64,000 nucleotides of DNA. It comes from Caulobacter sp. UNC358MFTsu5.1 (GTDB lineage: Bacteria; Pseudomonadota; Alphaproteobacteria; Caulobacterales; Caulobacteraceae). The stretch lies in the NCBI RefSeq assembly GCF_000712075.1, contig NZ_JONW01000006.1, forward strand, positions 434,001 through 498,000. The letters run 5' to 3'. The translations under genes were made by a program, and so were the position numbers. Below are positions 25,718 through 33,197 of the stretch, in pieces. The notes beneath the pieces were generated by a model, which saw nothing but the letters and a program-made list of their open reading frames with translations, did not search any database and was not told the origin of the DNA. The stretch's first letter is position 1. Each line of letters opens with the position of its first letter.

Positions 25718-26503
25718 ATGGCTCAGCTTTCCAAACCCGCGCGCATCGGCCACGTTCCCCCGATGAGCGCGATGATCCACGTCACCCGCCCCACCGGCTC
25801 GATCCTGCTGCTGGAGCTGGACGCCCCGCCGGCCAACGCGCTGGGGCTGGCCGTGCGGGCCCAGCTGGTGAAGATCCTCGACGAGATCACCGCCGACCGC
25901 GAGACCCGGGCGATCGTGCTGACCGGCCGGGGCGGGGTGTTCTGCGCCGGCGACGACCTGCGCGAGGCCCACGGCCGGTCGGCCCCCGACGCCCTGGCGG
26001 CGGTCGAGAACTTCAACCGGCTGATGGACTGGATCGAGGGTCTGCGCACGCCCACCATCGCGGCCATCGACGGCTGGTGCTTCGGCGGCGGGCTGGAGCT
26101 GGCCCTGGCCTGCGACATCCGCCTGGCCAGCGACCGGGCGGTGTTCGCCGCCTCGGGGGTCAATATCGGGCTGATGGCCTCGGTCACGCGCCTGCCCCGG
26201 CTGATCGGCGTGGCGCGGGCCAAGGCCCACCTCTTGACCGGCGCCCAGTTCGGACCCGAGCGGGCCATGGCCGATGGGATCGTCACCGCCGTCCATGCGC
26301 CCGAGCGCCTGCTGCCGGAAGCCTTCCACCTGGCCGAATGGATCGCCTCCCGCGCACCCCTGGCGGTGGAGGCCACCAAGCGGGTGGTGGACGGCCGCTC
26401 CTATGTCGAGGAGGAGCTGCCGGCCCTGGTGGCCAGCGCCGACCATCGCGAGGCGATCGCGGCCTTCATGGCCAAGCGGGCGGCGCTGTTCAAAAGGGGG
26501 TAG
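25718..26503 (+). CDS. Enoyl-CoA hydratase/isomerase (crotonase) family protein
   Basis: 261 residues. Crotonase fold: oxyanion-hole segments VFCAGDDLRE and WCFGGGLELALACDIRLAS, followed by RLPRLIGVARAKAHLLTGAQF. The first catalytic glutamate position (GGGLE, Glu144 of rat hydratase) is present; the second (Glu164, FGQPE) is Gly here (FAASG), so a full hydratase reaction is doubtful and isomerase or another crotonase activity is possible. The ATG at 25718 has GGAGAG upstream; an ATG at 25763 is the alternative. The open frame extends into a palindromic repeat, which was not counted as coding. Confidence 0.8.
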   Translation: MAQLSKPARIGHVPPMSAMIHVTRPTGSILLLELDAPPANALGLAVRAQLVKILDEITADRETRAIVLTGRGGVFCAGDDLREAHGRSAPDALAAVENFNRLMDWIEGLRTPTIAAIDGWCFGGGLELALACDIRLASDRAVFAASGVNIGLMASVTRLPRLIGVARAKAHLLTGAQFGPERAMADGIVTAVHAPERLLPEAFHLAEWIASRAPLAVEATKRVVDGRSYVEEELPALVASADHREAIAAFMAKRAALFKRG

Positions 26504-26522
26504 GGGCGACCATGCACAAGGT

Positions 26523-26630
26523 CGTCATCCCGGAAGCCTCGCAGAGGCTGTCCGGGACCCAGGGGGCTGGGCGAAGGGGGTGCGGTTCACCTGGGTCCCG
26601 GACAAGCGCTGCGCGCTTTCCGGGATGACA
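26523..26630. repeat. Palindromic repeat, family B (copy 1)
   Basis: It starts TCATCCCGGAAGCCTCGCAG and ends GCGCTTTCCGGGATGACA, with GGTTCACCTGGGTCCCGG in the middle. A near-identical copy lies at 31078-31186 nested in a family A repeat; a short form lies at 38752-38790. Confidence 0.88.
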
Positions 26631-26712
26631 CGAAGAGGGGACAAGGTTCGCGTTCCACGGTCCCACCGTATTTCCACCGGCCCGCCCCCCGGACGTGGTA
26701 GGGTGACCCCAA

Positions 26713-26916
26713 GGCGCTAGGACGCGCCGCCGGCGAGTGTCGGCCCGCTTGGCGGGTCGTCTCGACGCACCCCGGAAAGGGGTCGCATGACCGTCAGTCG
26801 CCACGACCAGCGCCCCTCACGGACCTGACATCGCCCCTCCGCCGCGCGCGTCGCGCCGGGCCGCCCGGCCCGGACGCCCGATCGCGCGCGTCCCGCCCTC
26901 CGAAAAGGAACGCCCC
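26713..26916 (+). promoter_or_regulatory. Structured 5' leader of the small-gene cluster
   Basis: About 200 bases with successive stable hairpins: GGCGC-N6-GCGCC (26713-26728), GGCCCGC-TTG-GCGGGTC (26742-26758) and ACCCC-GGAAA-GGGGT (26769-26783). A 13-codon ORF follows, then GC-rich palindromic sequence (GCCGGG-CCG-CCCGGC near 26850). The arrangement suggests post-transcriptional control, such as an attenuator or thermosensor; no known riboswitch class was recognised. Confidence 0.45.
26787..26828 (+). CDS. Candidate 13-residue leader peptide
   Basis: ATG to TGA encodes MTVSRHDQRPSRT. An AAAGGGG site lies 3-9 bases upstream, in the 3' side of the hairpin at 26769-26783, so folding could hide it. 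It lies 88 bases before the 35-residue gene. Translation is inferred only from the ribosome-binding site and position. Confidence 0.4.
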   Translation: MTVSRHDQRPSRT

Positions 26917-27024
26917 ATGTCCAAAGGCAATCGCGAAGTCCGCAAGCCCAAGACCGCCAAGCCCAAGGTGATCGCCGCCGCCGCCCCGACCCTGCTGTCG
27001 ACCCTGACCGCCAAGAAGAAGTAG
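26917..27024 (+). CDS. Small basic hypothetical protein, 35 residues
   Basis: It encodes MSKGNREVRKPKTAKPKV at the N-terminus and ends TLTAKKK; about a third of residues are Lys or Arg. An AAAAGGA site precedes the ATG by 8 bases. It resembles the short Lys-rich proteins starting MSKGN-EV-KPK annotated as hypothetical in many alphaproteobacteria (from memory, not searched). Nucleic-acid binding is possible. It opens a cluster of five closely spaced small genes. Confidence 0.6.
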   Translation: MSKGNREVRKPKTAKPKVIAAAAPTLLSTLTAKKK

Positions 27025-27028
27025 CCCC

Positions 27029-27154
27029 ATGAAGACCTATACCGGCACCCGCCCTCCGGGCCCCAAGGGCCTGAACGATCCCCGCTCGACCGGCAGCCAG
27101 CCTTCGCGGCCCCGGCCGATCGATCCCGACGCCCTGCGGGGGACCAAGACCTGA
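27029..27154 (+). CDS. Hypothetical 41-residue Pro/Arg-rich protein
   Basis: It encodes MKTYTGTRPPGPKGLNDP and ends ALRGTKT. It starts 4 bases after the preceding stop and its TGA overlaps the ATG of the next gene (ATGAxxx in TGATG form), so it is translationally coupled. No family is recognised; low complexity suggests a disordered protein. Confidence 0.5.
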   Translation: MKTYTGTRPPGPKGLNDPRSTGSQPSRPRPIDPDALRGTKT

Positions 27155-27492
27155 TGGCCATGAACGACACCAAGGGCGCCGGCCTGGCCGACCGGCTGAA
27201 GACGGCCGCGGAGGCCAAGCAGGCCCTGCTCGCCAAGTTCAGGCCCAAGCCGGCCGTGGCCGATCCGCTGTTCGCCGAGCGCGGCGTCGAGGCGGCGGCC
27301 GAGCTGAAGGCCGTGCGCGCCGAGCGCCAGGCGGCCCGGACGGTCCGGAAGGCGGCCGCCGACGCGGTCGCCGCCGAAACCGCCGCCGCGGCCGGCCAGC
27401 GCGCCGAGCGCAAGCGCGCCAAGGCCCCGACCGAGGCCGAGGCCAAGGACAGGCGCGACGCCCGCTACGCGGCCCGCAAGTCGCGCCAGTGA
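27154..27492 (+). CDS. DUF6481-like hypothetical protein
   Basis: 112 residues, almost entirely helical and highly charged (Ala, Lys, Arg, Glu). The segment LADRLKTAAEAKQALLAKFRPKPAVADPLFAERGVEAAAELKAVR recalls the DUF6481 family, which is common in alphaproteobacteria and has no known function. The C-terminus is strongly basic (RRDARYAARKSRQ), which suggests nucleic-acid contact. It overlaps the previous gene by one base. Confidence 0.65.
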   Translation: MAMNDTKGAGLADRLKTAAEAKQALLAKFRPKPAVADPLFAERGVEAAAELKAVRAERQAARTVRKAAADAVAAETAAAAGQRAERKRAKAPTEAEAKDRRDARYAARKSRQ

Positions 27493-27505
27493 AGGCCCCC
27501 TTCTG

Positions 27506-27754
27506 ATGGCAAGCCGCGCGCCGGTCCCGGTCTCGCCGTTCGGGTCGCAGGACTACGAACTGCTGTGCGAGAACCTGGCCACCCTGCGCGAGGCCCATAT
27601 CCGCTCGCGCGACGCCCGGCCGATGCGGGTGGGCGACCTGTGCACGATGGCCCAGGACGACGAGGTCTACGAGCTGGTGGTCACCGACTTCACCGATCGC
27701 GGCGCCGAGGGCTGGAGCGTCTGCTGCCGCATCATCGAGGCGCACCGTCGATGA
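27506..27754 (+). CDS. Hypothetical 82-residue protein of the small-gene cluster
   Basis: 82 residues, not basic like its neighbours: a helical N-terminus (YELLCENLATLREAHIRSR) and a beta-rich C-terminus (VGDLCTMAQDDEVYELVVTDFTDRGAEGWSVCCRIIE). No family recognised. Its stop overlaps the next start (ATGA at 27751-27754). Four cysteines may be structural or metal-binding. Confidence 0.6.
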   Translation: MASRAPVPVSPFGSQDYELLCENLATLREAHIRSRDARPMRVGDLCTMAQDDEVYELVVTDFTDRGAEGWSVCCRIIEAHRR

Positions 27755-28062
27755 GCGCCCGGGGCGGACGGCGACGGCGGGCGCGGGGCGAGGGTCCCCG
27801 CCGGATCGCGCCCCAGCGCCGGATCGGCGGCCTGATCCGCTGGCAAGCCTCCCCGCGCCGGGGTAGCGCGCGGCCGGGCCTGTGGATCGCCGTGGGCGTC
27901 GCCGCCGTGCTGCTGACCCTGGCCCTGATCGCCGCCCGCACGGCCGGCTGGCTGCATTGGGGAAGCCTGCTGATCATGGTCCCGGCCGGAATGCTGCTGG
28001 CGGTGTTCGGCGCCGGACTGATCGCCCTGCTGCGCCGCGCCTTGGCGTGGCTGGCGGGGTAG
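27751..28062 (+). CDS. Small membrane protein with a basic N-terminus
   Basis: 103 residues. The first 40 are Arg-rich (GGRRRRARGEGPRRIAPQRR), followed by two hydrophobic helices (about 44-64 and 70-95). The topology rule predicts a cytoplasmic N-terminus. It is translationally coupled to the 82-residue gene and ends the cluster; a family D repeat follows. Function unknown. Confidence 0.55.
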   Translation: MSARGGRRRRARGEGPRRIAPQRRIGGLIRWQASPRRGSARPGLWIAVGVAAVLLTLALIAARTAGWLHWGSLLIMVPAGMLLAVFGAGLIALLRRALAWLAG

Positions 28063-28083
28063 GGCCGGCCCTACCTTCTCCTT

Positions 28084-28222
28084 TCCACCGTCATCCCGGG
28101 CCTTGTGCCCGGGACCCCTGTTTCAGCTCGCACGTGAAGCGCATTGGCGCGCCGGCGCGCCACTCATCCGCACCTGCGGCGGATAGAGGGATCCCGGGCA
28201 CAAGGCCCGGGATGACGGTGGA
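28084..28222. repeat. Palindromic repeat, family D
   Basis: The ends TCCACCGTCATCCCGGGCCT and its complement form a stem of about 31 bp around an interior containing GGCGCGCCGGCGCGCC. It resembles families C and E in layout (CCC-GGGACCC next to each arm) but not in exact sequence. It lies between the small-gene cluster and the GH3 promoter. Confidence 0.85.
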
Positions 28223-28243
28223 GTATAGGTGCGTACCTCATTC

Positions 28244-28315
28244 AAGGTACCGGTACCTTTTTCGCTGTCCCGCACGCGCAAGCTGTGTCTAGATACCGCC
28301 CTGACACCGGTGTCG
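28244..28315 (+). promoter_or_regulatory. Two ACCGGT-centred palindromes upstream of the GH3 gene
   Basis: AAGGTACCGGTACCTT (28244-28259) is a perfect 16-bp palindrome. GACACCGGTGTC (28303-28314) is a perfect 12-bp palindrome, and a 14-bp form of the same sequence lies upstream of the TonB receptor at 58480-58493. They are probably operators for a LacI- or GntR-like sugar regulator; the one at 28303 is 50 bases before the start codon. Confidence 0.65.
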
Positions 28316-28363
28316 CACCGGGATGAGACGGCCCTCCAACGGCTGCGGGACAAGGGGAAACGC

Positions 28364-31006
28364 ATGAAGGCTTCAGCAATCGTTCCGTCGAGCCGCGCGC
28401 TCGTCCTGGCGGCGGGCCTGGCCCTGGCCCTGACGGCCGCAACCGCCCGCGCCCAGGCCCCGGCGGCCTTCCTCGACCCGTCCCTGAAGCCCGAGGCCCG
28501 CGCCGCCGCCCTGGTCTCGGCCATGACGCTGGAGGAGAAGGCTTCCCAGCTGAAGCACGCCGCCCCGGCCATCCCGCGCCTGGGCGTGCCGGCCTACAAC
28601 TGGTGGAGCGAGGGGCTGCACGGCGTGGCCCGGGCCGGCGAGGCCACGGTCTTCCCGCAGGCCATCGGCATGGCCGCCACCTGGGACGTCCCGAGGATCC
28701 ACGGCGTGGCCGACACCATCGCCACCGAGTTCCGCGCCAAGTACGTGGAGAAGCGCGCGCCCGACGGCGGCTCGGCCCAGTATCGCGGCCTGACCGTCTG
28801 GTCGCCCAACATCAACATCTTCCGCGATCCGCGCTGGGGCCGGGGCCAGGAGACCTGGGGCGAGGACCCCTATCTGACCGGCGAGCTGGGCGTGGCCTTC
28901 GCCACCGGCCTGCAGGGAGACGACCCGACCTATTACAAGACCGTCGCCACGGCCAAGCATTTCGCCGTCCACAGCGGGCCCGAGGCGGATCGCCATCGCG
29001 ACGACATCCACCCCTCGGCCCACGACCTGGAAGACACCTACCTGCCGGCCTTCAAGGCCCTGGTCACCCGGGCCCGGGTGGAGTCGGTGATGTGCGCCTA
29101 CAACGCCGTCGACGGCGCGCCGGCCTGCGCCAACACCCCGCTGCTGGCCGATCGCCTGCGGCGCGACTGGGGCTTTTCCGGCCACGTGGTGTCGGACTGC
29201 GCGGCCATCGCCGACGTCTTCCTGCCCACCTCGCACGGCTATGTGAAGACCGCCGAGCAGGCCGCGGCCGTCAGCATCAAGGCCGGCACCGACCTGTTCT
29301 GCGCCGAGTTCGGGCCGGACAAGAGCAGCGACATCGCCCCGATCGTCCAGGCGGTGAAGGACGGCCTCGTCACCGAGGCGCAGCTGGACCAGGCGGTCCG
29401 CCGCCTGTTCGTCGCCCGCCTGAAGCTGGGCCTGTTCGATCCGCCTGAGAAGGTGCCGTATTTCAAGATCACCGCCGCGCAGAACGACACGCCCGAGCAT
29501 CGCGCCCTGTCGCTGGAGACGGCTAAGGCCTCTCTGGTGCTGCTGAAGAACGACGGCCTCTTGCCGCTGAAGACCGCCCCGGCCCGGATCGCGGTGATCG
29601 GCCCCAACGCCGACAGCATCGACGCCCTGGTGGGCAACTACAACGGCACGCCGTCCAAGCCGGTCACCGTGCTGGCGGGGCTGAAGGCGCGGTTCCCGGA
29701 CGCCCGGATCGACTTCGTCGAGGGCACCGGCTGGACCGCCGCCCCGCGCGAGGCCGTGCCGGACTCGGTGCTCAAGGACCTGAAGGTCGAGACCTTCCAG
29801 GGGCTGGACCTGACCGGAACGGCCGGCGCCGCCGAGCCGGCGACCAACGCGGCGTTCAGCTGGGGCCGACCGCAGCGGCAGGCGCGGACGACCTCGATGC
29901 GCTGGACCGGCACCCTGGTCCCGACCGAGACGGGCGTCCACCGCTTCTCGGTCAGCGGCGAGGGCGGCTACCGGGTGATCGTCGACGGCAAGACCGTGGT
30001 CGACGCCTGGACCCGGGCCAAGGACTCCGCGCCCGACGGCGAGGCGGTCCTGACCGCCGGCAAGGCCAGCCGGATCGTGGTCGAGGCCAACCAGTCGGGC
30101 GACCGGGGCGAGCTGCGCCTGCAGTGGAGCCGGCCCAGCCGCGGCGCCGACGCGGCCGTGGCCGCCGCCAAGGCCGCCGACCTGGTGGTCTTCGTCGGCG
30201 GGCTGACCGCCAGGCTGGAGGGCGAGGAGATGTCGGTGCGGGCCAAGGGCTTCGTCGGCGGCGACCGCACCAGCCTGGACCTGCCCGCCCCGCAGGAGGG
30301 CCTGCTCGAGCGCCTGCACGCCACCGGCAAGCCGGTCGTCCTTGTACTGATGAACGGTTCGGCGATGAGCGTGAACTGGGCCGACGCCCACCTGCCGGCC
30401 ATAATCGAGGCCTGGTATCCGGGCGGCGAGGGCGGCCAGGCCGTCGCCGGCCTGCTGGCGGGCGACTTCAGCCCGGCGGGCCGCTTGCCGGTCACCTTCT
30501 ACCGCTCGGCCGACCAGCTGCCGTCGTTCAAGGACTACACGATGGCGGGCCGCACCTACCGCTACTTCGGCGGCGAGGCGCTGTACCCGTTCGGCTATGG
30601 CCTCAGCTACACGCGGTTCAGCTACGGCGCGCCGGTTCTGGCCCGGACGGCGGTCAAGGCGGGCGAGGACCAGATGGTGGCGGTCGAGGTCACCAATAGC
30701 GGCCAGCGCGACGGCGACGAGGTGGTGCAGCTCTATGTCTCGCGCGACGTGGCCGGGGCGCCGGTCCGGGCGCTGAAGGGCTTCATGCGCGTCCACCTGA
30801 AGGCGGGCGAGACCAAGCACCTGGCCTTCAAGCTGGACGCGCTGGCGATGAGCACGGTCGCGGCCGACGGCTCGCGCAGCGTCCAGCCGGGACCGGTGAA
30901 GCTGTGGATCGGCGGCGGCCAGCCGGTGACCCGGCCGGGGATCGAGCGGGCGCCGGGCGCGGACGCGACGTTCACCGTGGAGGGGACGAAGGCGCTGGCG
31001 AACTAG
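28364..31006 (+). CDS. Glycoside hydrolase family 3 beta-xylosidase/glucosidase with PA14 insert
   Basis: 880 residues with a signal peptide (cleavage near ARA-QA, residue 30). The GH3 N-domain contains NWWSEGLHGVARAG and the nucleophile Asp 278 in GFSGHVVSDCAAIADVF. In the GH3 C-domain a PA14-type insert (TSMRWTGTLVPTETGVHRFSVSGEGGYRVIVDGKTVVDAW, about 510-590) is followed by a fibronectin-III-like end. This architecture is typical of secreted enzymes that remove xylose or glucose from plant polysaccharides. The ATG was chosen for the AAGGGGA site and signal peptide. It is the only gene in its transcription unit. Confidence 0.88.
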   Translation: MKASAIVPSSRALVLAAGLALALTAATARAQAPAAFLDPSLKPEARAAALVSAMTLEEKASQLKHAAPAIPRLGVPAYNWWSEGLHGVARAGEATVFPQAIGMAATWDVPRIHGVADTIATEFRAKYVEKRAPDGGSAQYRGLTVWSPNINIFRDPRWGRGQETWGEDPYLTGELGVAFATGLQGDDPTYYKTVATAKHFAVHSGPEADRHRDDIHPSAHDLEDTYLPAFKALVTRARVESVMCAYNAVDGAPACANTPLLADRLRRDWGFSGHVVSDCAAIADVFLPTSHGYVKTAEQAAAVSIKAGTDLFCAEFGPDKSSDIAPIVQAVKDGLVTEAQLDQAVRRLFVARLKLGLFDPPEKVPYFKITAAQNDTPEHRALSLETAKASLVLLKNDGLLPLKTAPARIAVIGPNADSIDALVGNYNGTPSKPVTVLAGLKARFPDARIDFVEGTGWTAAPREAVPDSVLKDLKVETFQGLDLTGTAGAAEPATNAAFSWGRPQRQARTTSMRWTGTLVPTETGVHRFSVSGEGGYRVIVDGKTVVDAWTRAKDSAPDGEAVLTAGKASRIVVEANQSGDRGELRLQWSRPSRGADAAVAAAKAADLVVFVGGLTARLEGEEMSVRAKGFVGGDRTSLDLPAPQEGLLERLHATGKPVVLVLMNGSAMSVNWADAHLPAIIEAWYPGGEGGQAVAGLLAGDFSPAGRLPVTFYRSADQLPSFKDYTMAGRTYRYFGGEALYPFGYGLSYTRFSYGAPVLARTAVKAGEDQMVAVEVTNSGQRDGDEVVQLYVSRDVAGAPVRALKGFMRVHLKAGETKHLAFKLDALAMSTVAADGSRSVQPGPVKLWIGGGQPVTRPGIERAPGADATFTVEGTKALAN

Positions 31007-31013
31007 CGCCGAC

Positions 31014-31255
31014 GGGGACATGCCCTTGGGCGTGTCCCCATCAGCGTCCACCGAGGCGCCGCGCTATTCCAAATGGTTGTCATCCCGGAAGCCTCGCAGA
31101 GGCTGTCCGGGACCCAGGGGACTGGGCAGATGCGGTGCGGTTCACCTGGGTCCCGGACAAGCGCTGCGCGCTTTCCGGGATGACAACCCAAGTTGGATCA
31201 GCATCCACGGCGCCAAGACTTGGGGACATGCCGCAAGGGCATGTCGCCGGCTGTC
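31014..31255. repeat. Family A repeat interrupted by a family B repeat
   Basis: A GGGGACATGC...GTGTCCCCA-type arm at 31014-31038 and a degenerate partner near 31224-31255 flank a complete family B element at 31078-31186. The interior next to the arms (ATCAGC-TCCAC-GGCGCC) is present on both sides and matches the loop of the family A copy at 1030-1108, so B appears to have inserted into the loop of A. Confidence 0.75.
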
Positions 31256-31997
31256 ACACCACCTTCGCCAGCAACCCCAGCTCCCCCGCCTTCAGCACCG
31301 CTTCCTGCCGCTTCACCACCCCCAGGCGCTTCTTGGCCGCCTCGATGTGGTGGTGCACGGTGCGGGGCGAGAGGGTCAGGATCGCGCCGATCTCCCAGTC
31401 GGTCTTGCCCCGGCTGGCCCAGTACAGGCACTGGGCCTGGCGCTCGGAGATCACCCCGTAGTCGGGCCAAGTCTCGGAGGGCTCGTCCTGCAGCTCCCAG
31501 TGCTTGAGCATGATGGTGCCGAACACCGTGGCCAGGCTCTCGACCACGGCGCGGGCGGTGGGGTCGGTGTCGGGCGCCGCGGTGGCCATGCGGATCAGCA
31601 CCTCGTGGCCGGCCGGGCCGAACACCCGGACCACGTAGCCGTCGTTCATGCCGAACTCGCTGGCCTCGCCCCACATCGCCCGGGCGCGGTTGTCGCCCAG
31701 CGGCCTGGCGTCGGTCCAGGCGAAGGCGCGGGTCGATTTCTGCAGCAGCTTGATGCATGGGTCGTGGACCACGTGCCGCTCGCCCCAGTAGCGGGCGTCC
31801 CAGGCGTCGAAGTCGCGGCGGCTCAGGGTGGGCGGCTCGCGGCCCAGTTGCTCGGCGTTGATCAGGGTGGCGCAGAAGCGGTCGTAGCCGAAGGCCGCGA
31901 TCGCCCGGCCGAAATGCGCCTCGACCTCGTCGGGCCCCGCATAGTGCGGCGCCTTGCTGAGGAAGCTCCAGGCTTCCTGTTCGGCGGTGTTCAGCAC
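31254..31997 (-). CDS. LuxR solo with autoinducer-binding domain
   Basis: 247 residues. The N-terminal autoinducer-binding domain is suggested by YWGERHVVHDPCIKLLQKSTRAFAWTD (Trp/Tyr, Asp-Pro and Trp positions of the acyl-homoserine-lactone pocket). The C-terminal LuxR helix-turn-helix is VISERQAQCLYWASRGKTDWEIGAILTLSPRTVHHHIEAAKKRLGV. No luxI synthase is in the window, so it is an orphan sensing its own or foreign signals, or a different ligand. Confidence 0.82.
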   Translation of the reverse strand: MLNTAEQEAWSFLSKAPHYAGPDEVEAHFGRAIAAFGYDRFCATLINAEQLGREPPTLSRRDFDAWDARYWGERHVVHDPCIKLLQKSTRAFAWTDARPLGDNRARAMWGEASEFGMNDGYVVRVFGPAGHEVLIRMATAAPDTDPTARAVVESLATVFGTIMLKHWELQDEPSETWPDYGVISERQAQCLYWASRGKTDWEIGAILTLSPRTVHHHIEAAKKRLGVVKRQEAVLKAGELGLLAKVV

Positions 31998-32075
31998 GTG
32001 GAGATACTCAAGCCCCTCGATGGGGTGAGCGTAGGGGATCGCGCGGGGATCGGATAGGGGACAAAGACCCCGTCC

Positions 32076-32096
32076 CTCCCCACAAGGGGGAGGGAA
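32076..32096 (-). terminator. Hairpin after the glycosyltransferase gene
   Basis: On the minus strand CCCTCCCCC-TTG-TGGGGAGGG is a strong GC stem just after the glycosyltransferase stop, without a T run. Probably a transcript end or stabiliser. Confidence 0.4.
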
Positions 32097-32105
32097 GGAT
32101 TATCG

Positions 32106-33197
32106 TTAAGCCGCCGGCTTGCGCCTAAGCCGCGCCAGCCGCCTGAGCCGCCGCCAGAACCGGGTCTTCTCCGGTTCGGGATAGGGCTGCAGGTTCTTGT
32201 AGAACTCCTCGGCGCAGGCGCGCCACGAGAAGCCCTCGGCGAACTTGCGGACGGCGACGTGGTCGATGTCCAGGCACGCCAGGCAGGCCTCGCGCAGGCC
32301 GTCGGTCTGGCCGGGGGCCAGGACGCCGGCGCCCGAGCCCGGGATGATGTCGATCGGCCCCGGGGCCGAGAACGCCGCCACCGGCACGCCGGCGGCCATG
32401 GCCTCCAGGATCACCAGGCCGAAGGTGTCGGTCAGGGACGGGAAGCAGAAGACGTCGGCGCAGGCGAAGTAGCGGCCCAGCTCCTCGCCGAACTTGGCGC
32501 CGGTGAAGACCACGTCCGGATATTTCTCGGCCAGCTCCTCGCGCTGGGGGCCGTCGCCGACGATCACCTTGGTGCCGGGCAGGTCCAGGCTGGCGAAGGC
32601 CTCGATGTTCTTCTCCACGGCCACGCGGCCGACATTGAGGAAGATCGGCCGGGCCAGGCCCTCGAACACGTCGGGCTCGCCCTCCTGGCGGGGGCGGAAG
32701 ACGTCGGTGTCCACGCCCCGGGTCCAGGGCGAGATGTTGCGGAAGCCGTGGCGCACCAGCTCGTCGCGCATGGTGGGGGTGGCCACCATCAGGCGGCCCG
32801 ACGGCTTGTGGAACCAGCGCATGTAGGTGTAGCCGGCCGACAGCGGCAGCGGCAGGCGCGCGGAGACGTATTCGGGGAACCGCGTGTGGTAGCTGGTCGT
32901 GAACGGCAGCTTCCACTCCAGGCAGATGCGGCGGGCGGCCAGGCCGATCGGACCCTCGGTGGCGATGTGGATCGCCTCGGGCTCGAACGACTTGAAGCGC
33001 TCCATCACCGGCTCGTAGGCGCCGATGGCCAGCTTGATCTCCGGATAGGTCGGCAGCGGAAAGGTGGGGAACTGGTCGGGGCTGACGACGTCGACCTCAT
33101 GGCCCATCGCCTTCAGCTCGGCCATCACCTTGGTGAGGGTCCGAACCACGCCATTGACTTGGGGTTCCCAGGCATCGGTTGCGAGTAGTATCCGCAT
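32106..33197 (-). CDS. GT4-family glycosyltransferase (GT1 fold)
   Basis: 363 residues. The N-terminal MRILLATDAWEPQVNGVVRTLTKVMAELKAMGHEV matches GDP-mannose-dependent alpha-mannosyltransferases and related GT4 enzymes. The C-terminal donor site has FLNVGRVAVEKNIEAF, CFPSLTDTFGLVILEAMAAGVPVAAF (the E-x7-E motif) and VLAPGQTDGL. It likely adds a sugar to a lipid or surface glycan at the inner membrane. Its start overlaps the stop of the upstream phosphoesterase by one base, so the two are coupled. Confidence 0.82.
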   Translation of the reverse strand: MRILLATDAWEPQVNGVVRTLTKVMAELKAMGHEVDVVSPDQFPTFPLPTYPEIKLAIGAYEPVMERFKSFEPEAIHIATEGPIGLAARRICLEWKLPFTTSYHTRFPEYVSARLPLPLSAGYTYMRWFHKPSGRLMVATPTMRDELVRHGFRNISPWTRGVDTDVFRPRQEGEPDVFEGLARPIFLNVGRVAVEKNIEAFASLDLPGTKVIVGDGPQREELAEKYPDVVFTGAKFGEELGRYFACADVFCFPSLTDTFGLVILEAMAAGVPVAAFSAPGPIDIIPGSGAGVLAPGQTDGLREACLACLDIDHVAVRKFAEGFSWRACAEEFYKNLQPYPEPEKTRFWRRLRRLARLRRKPAA

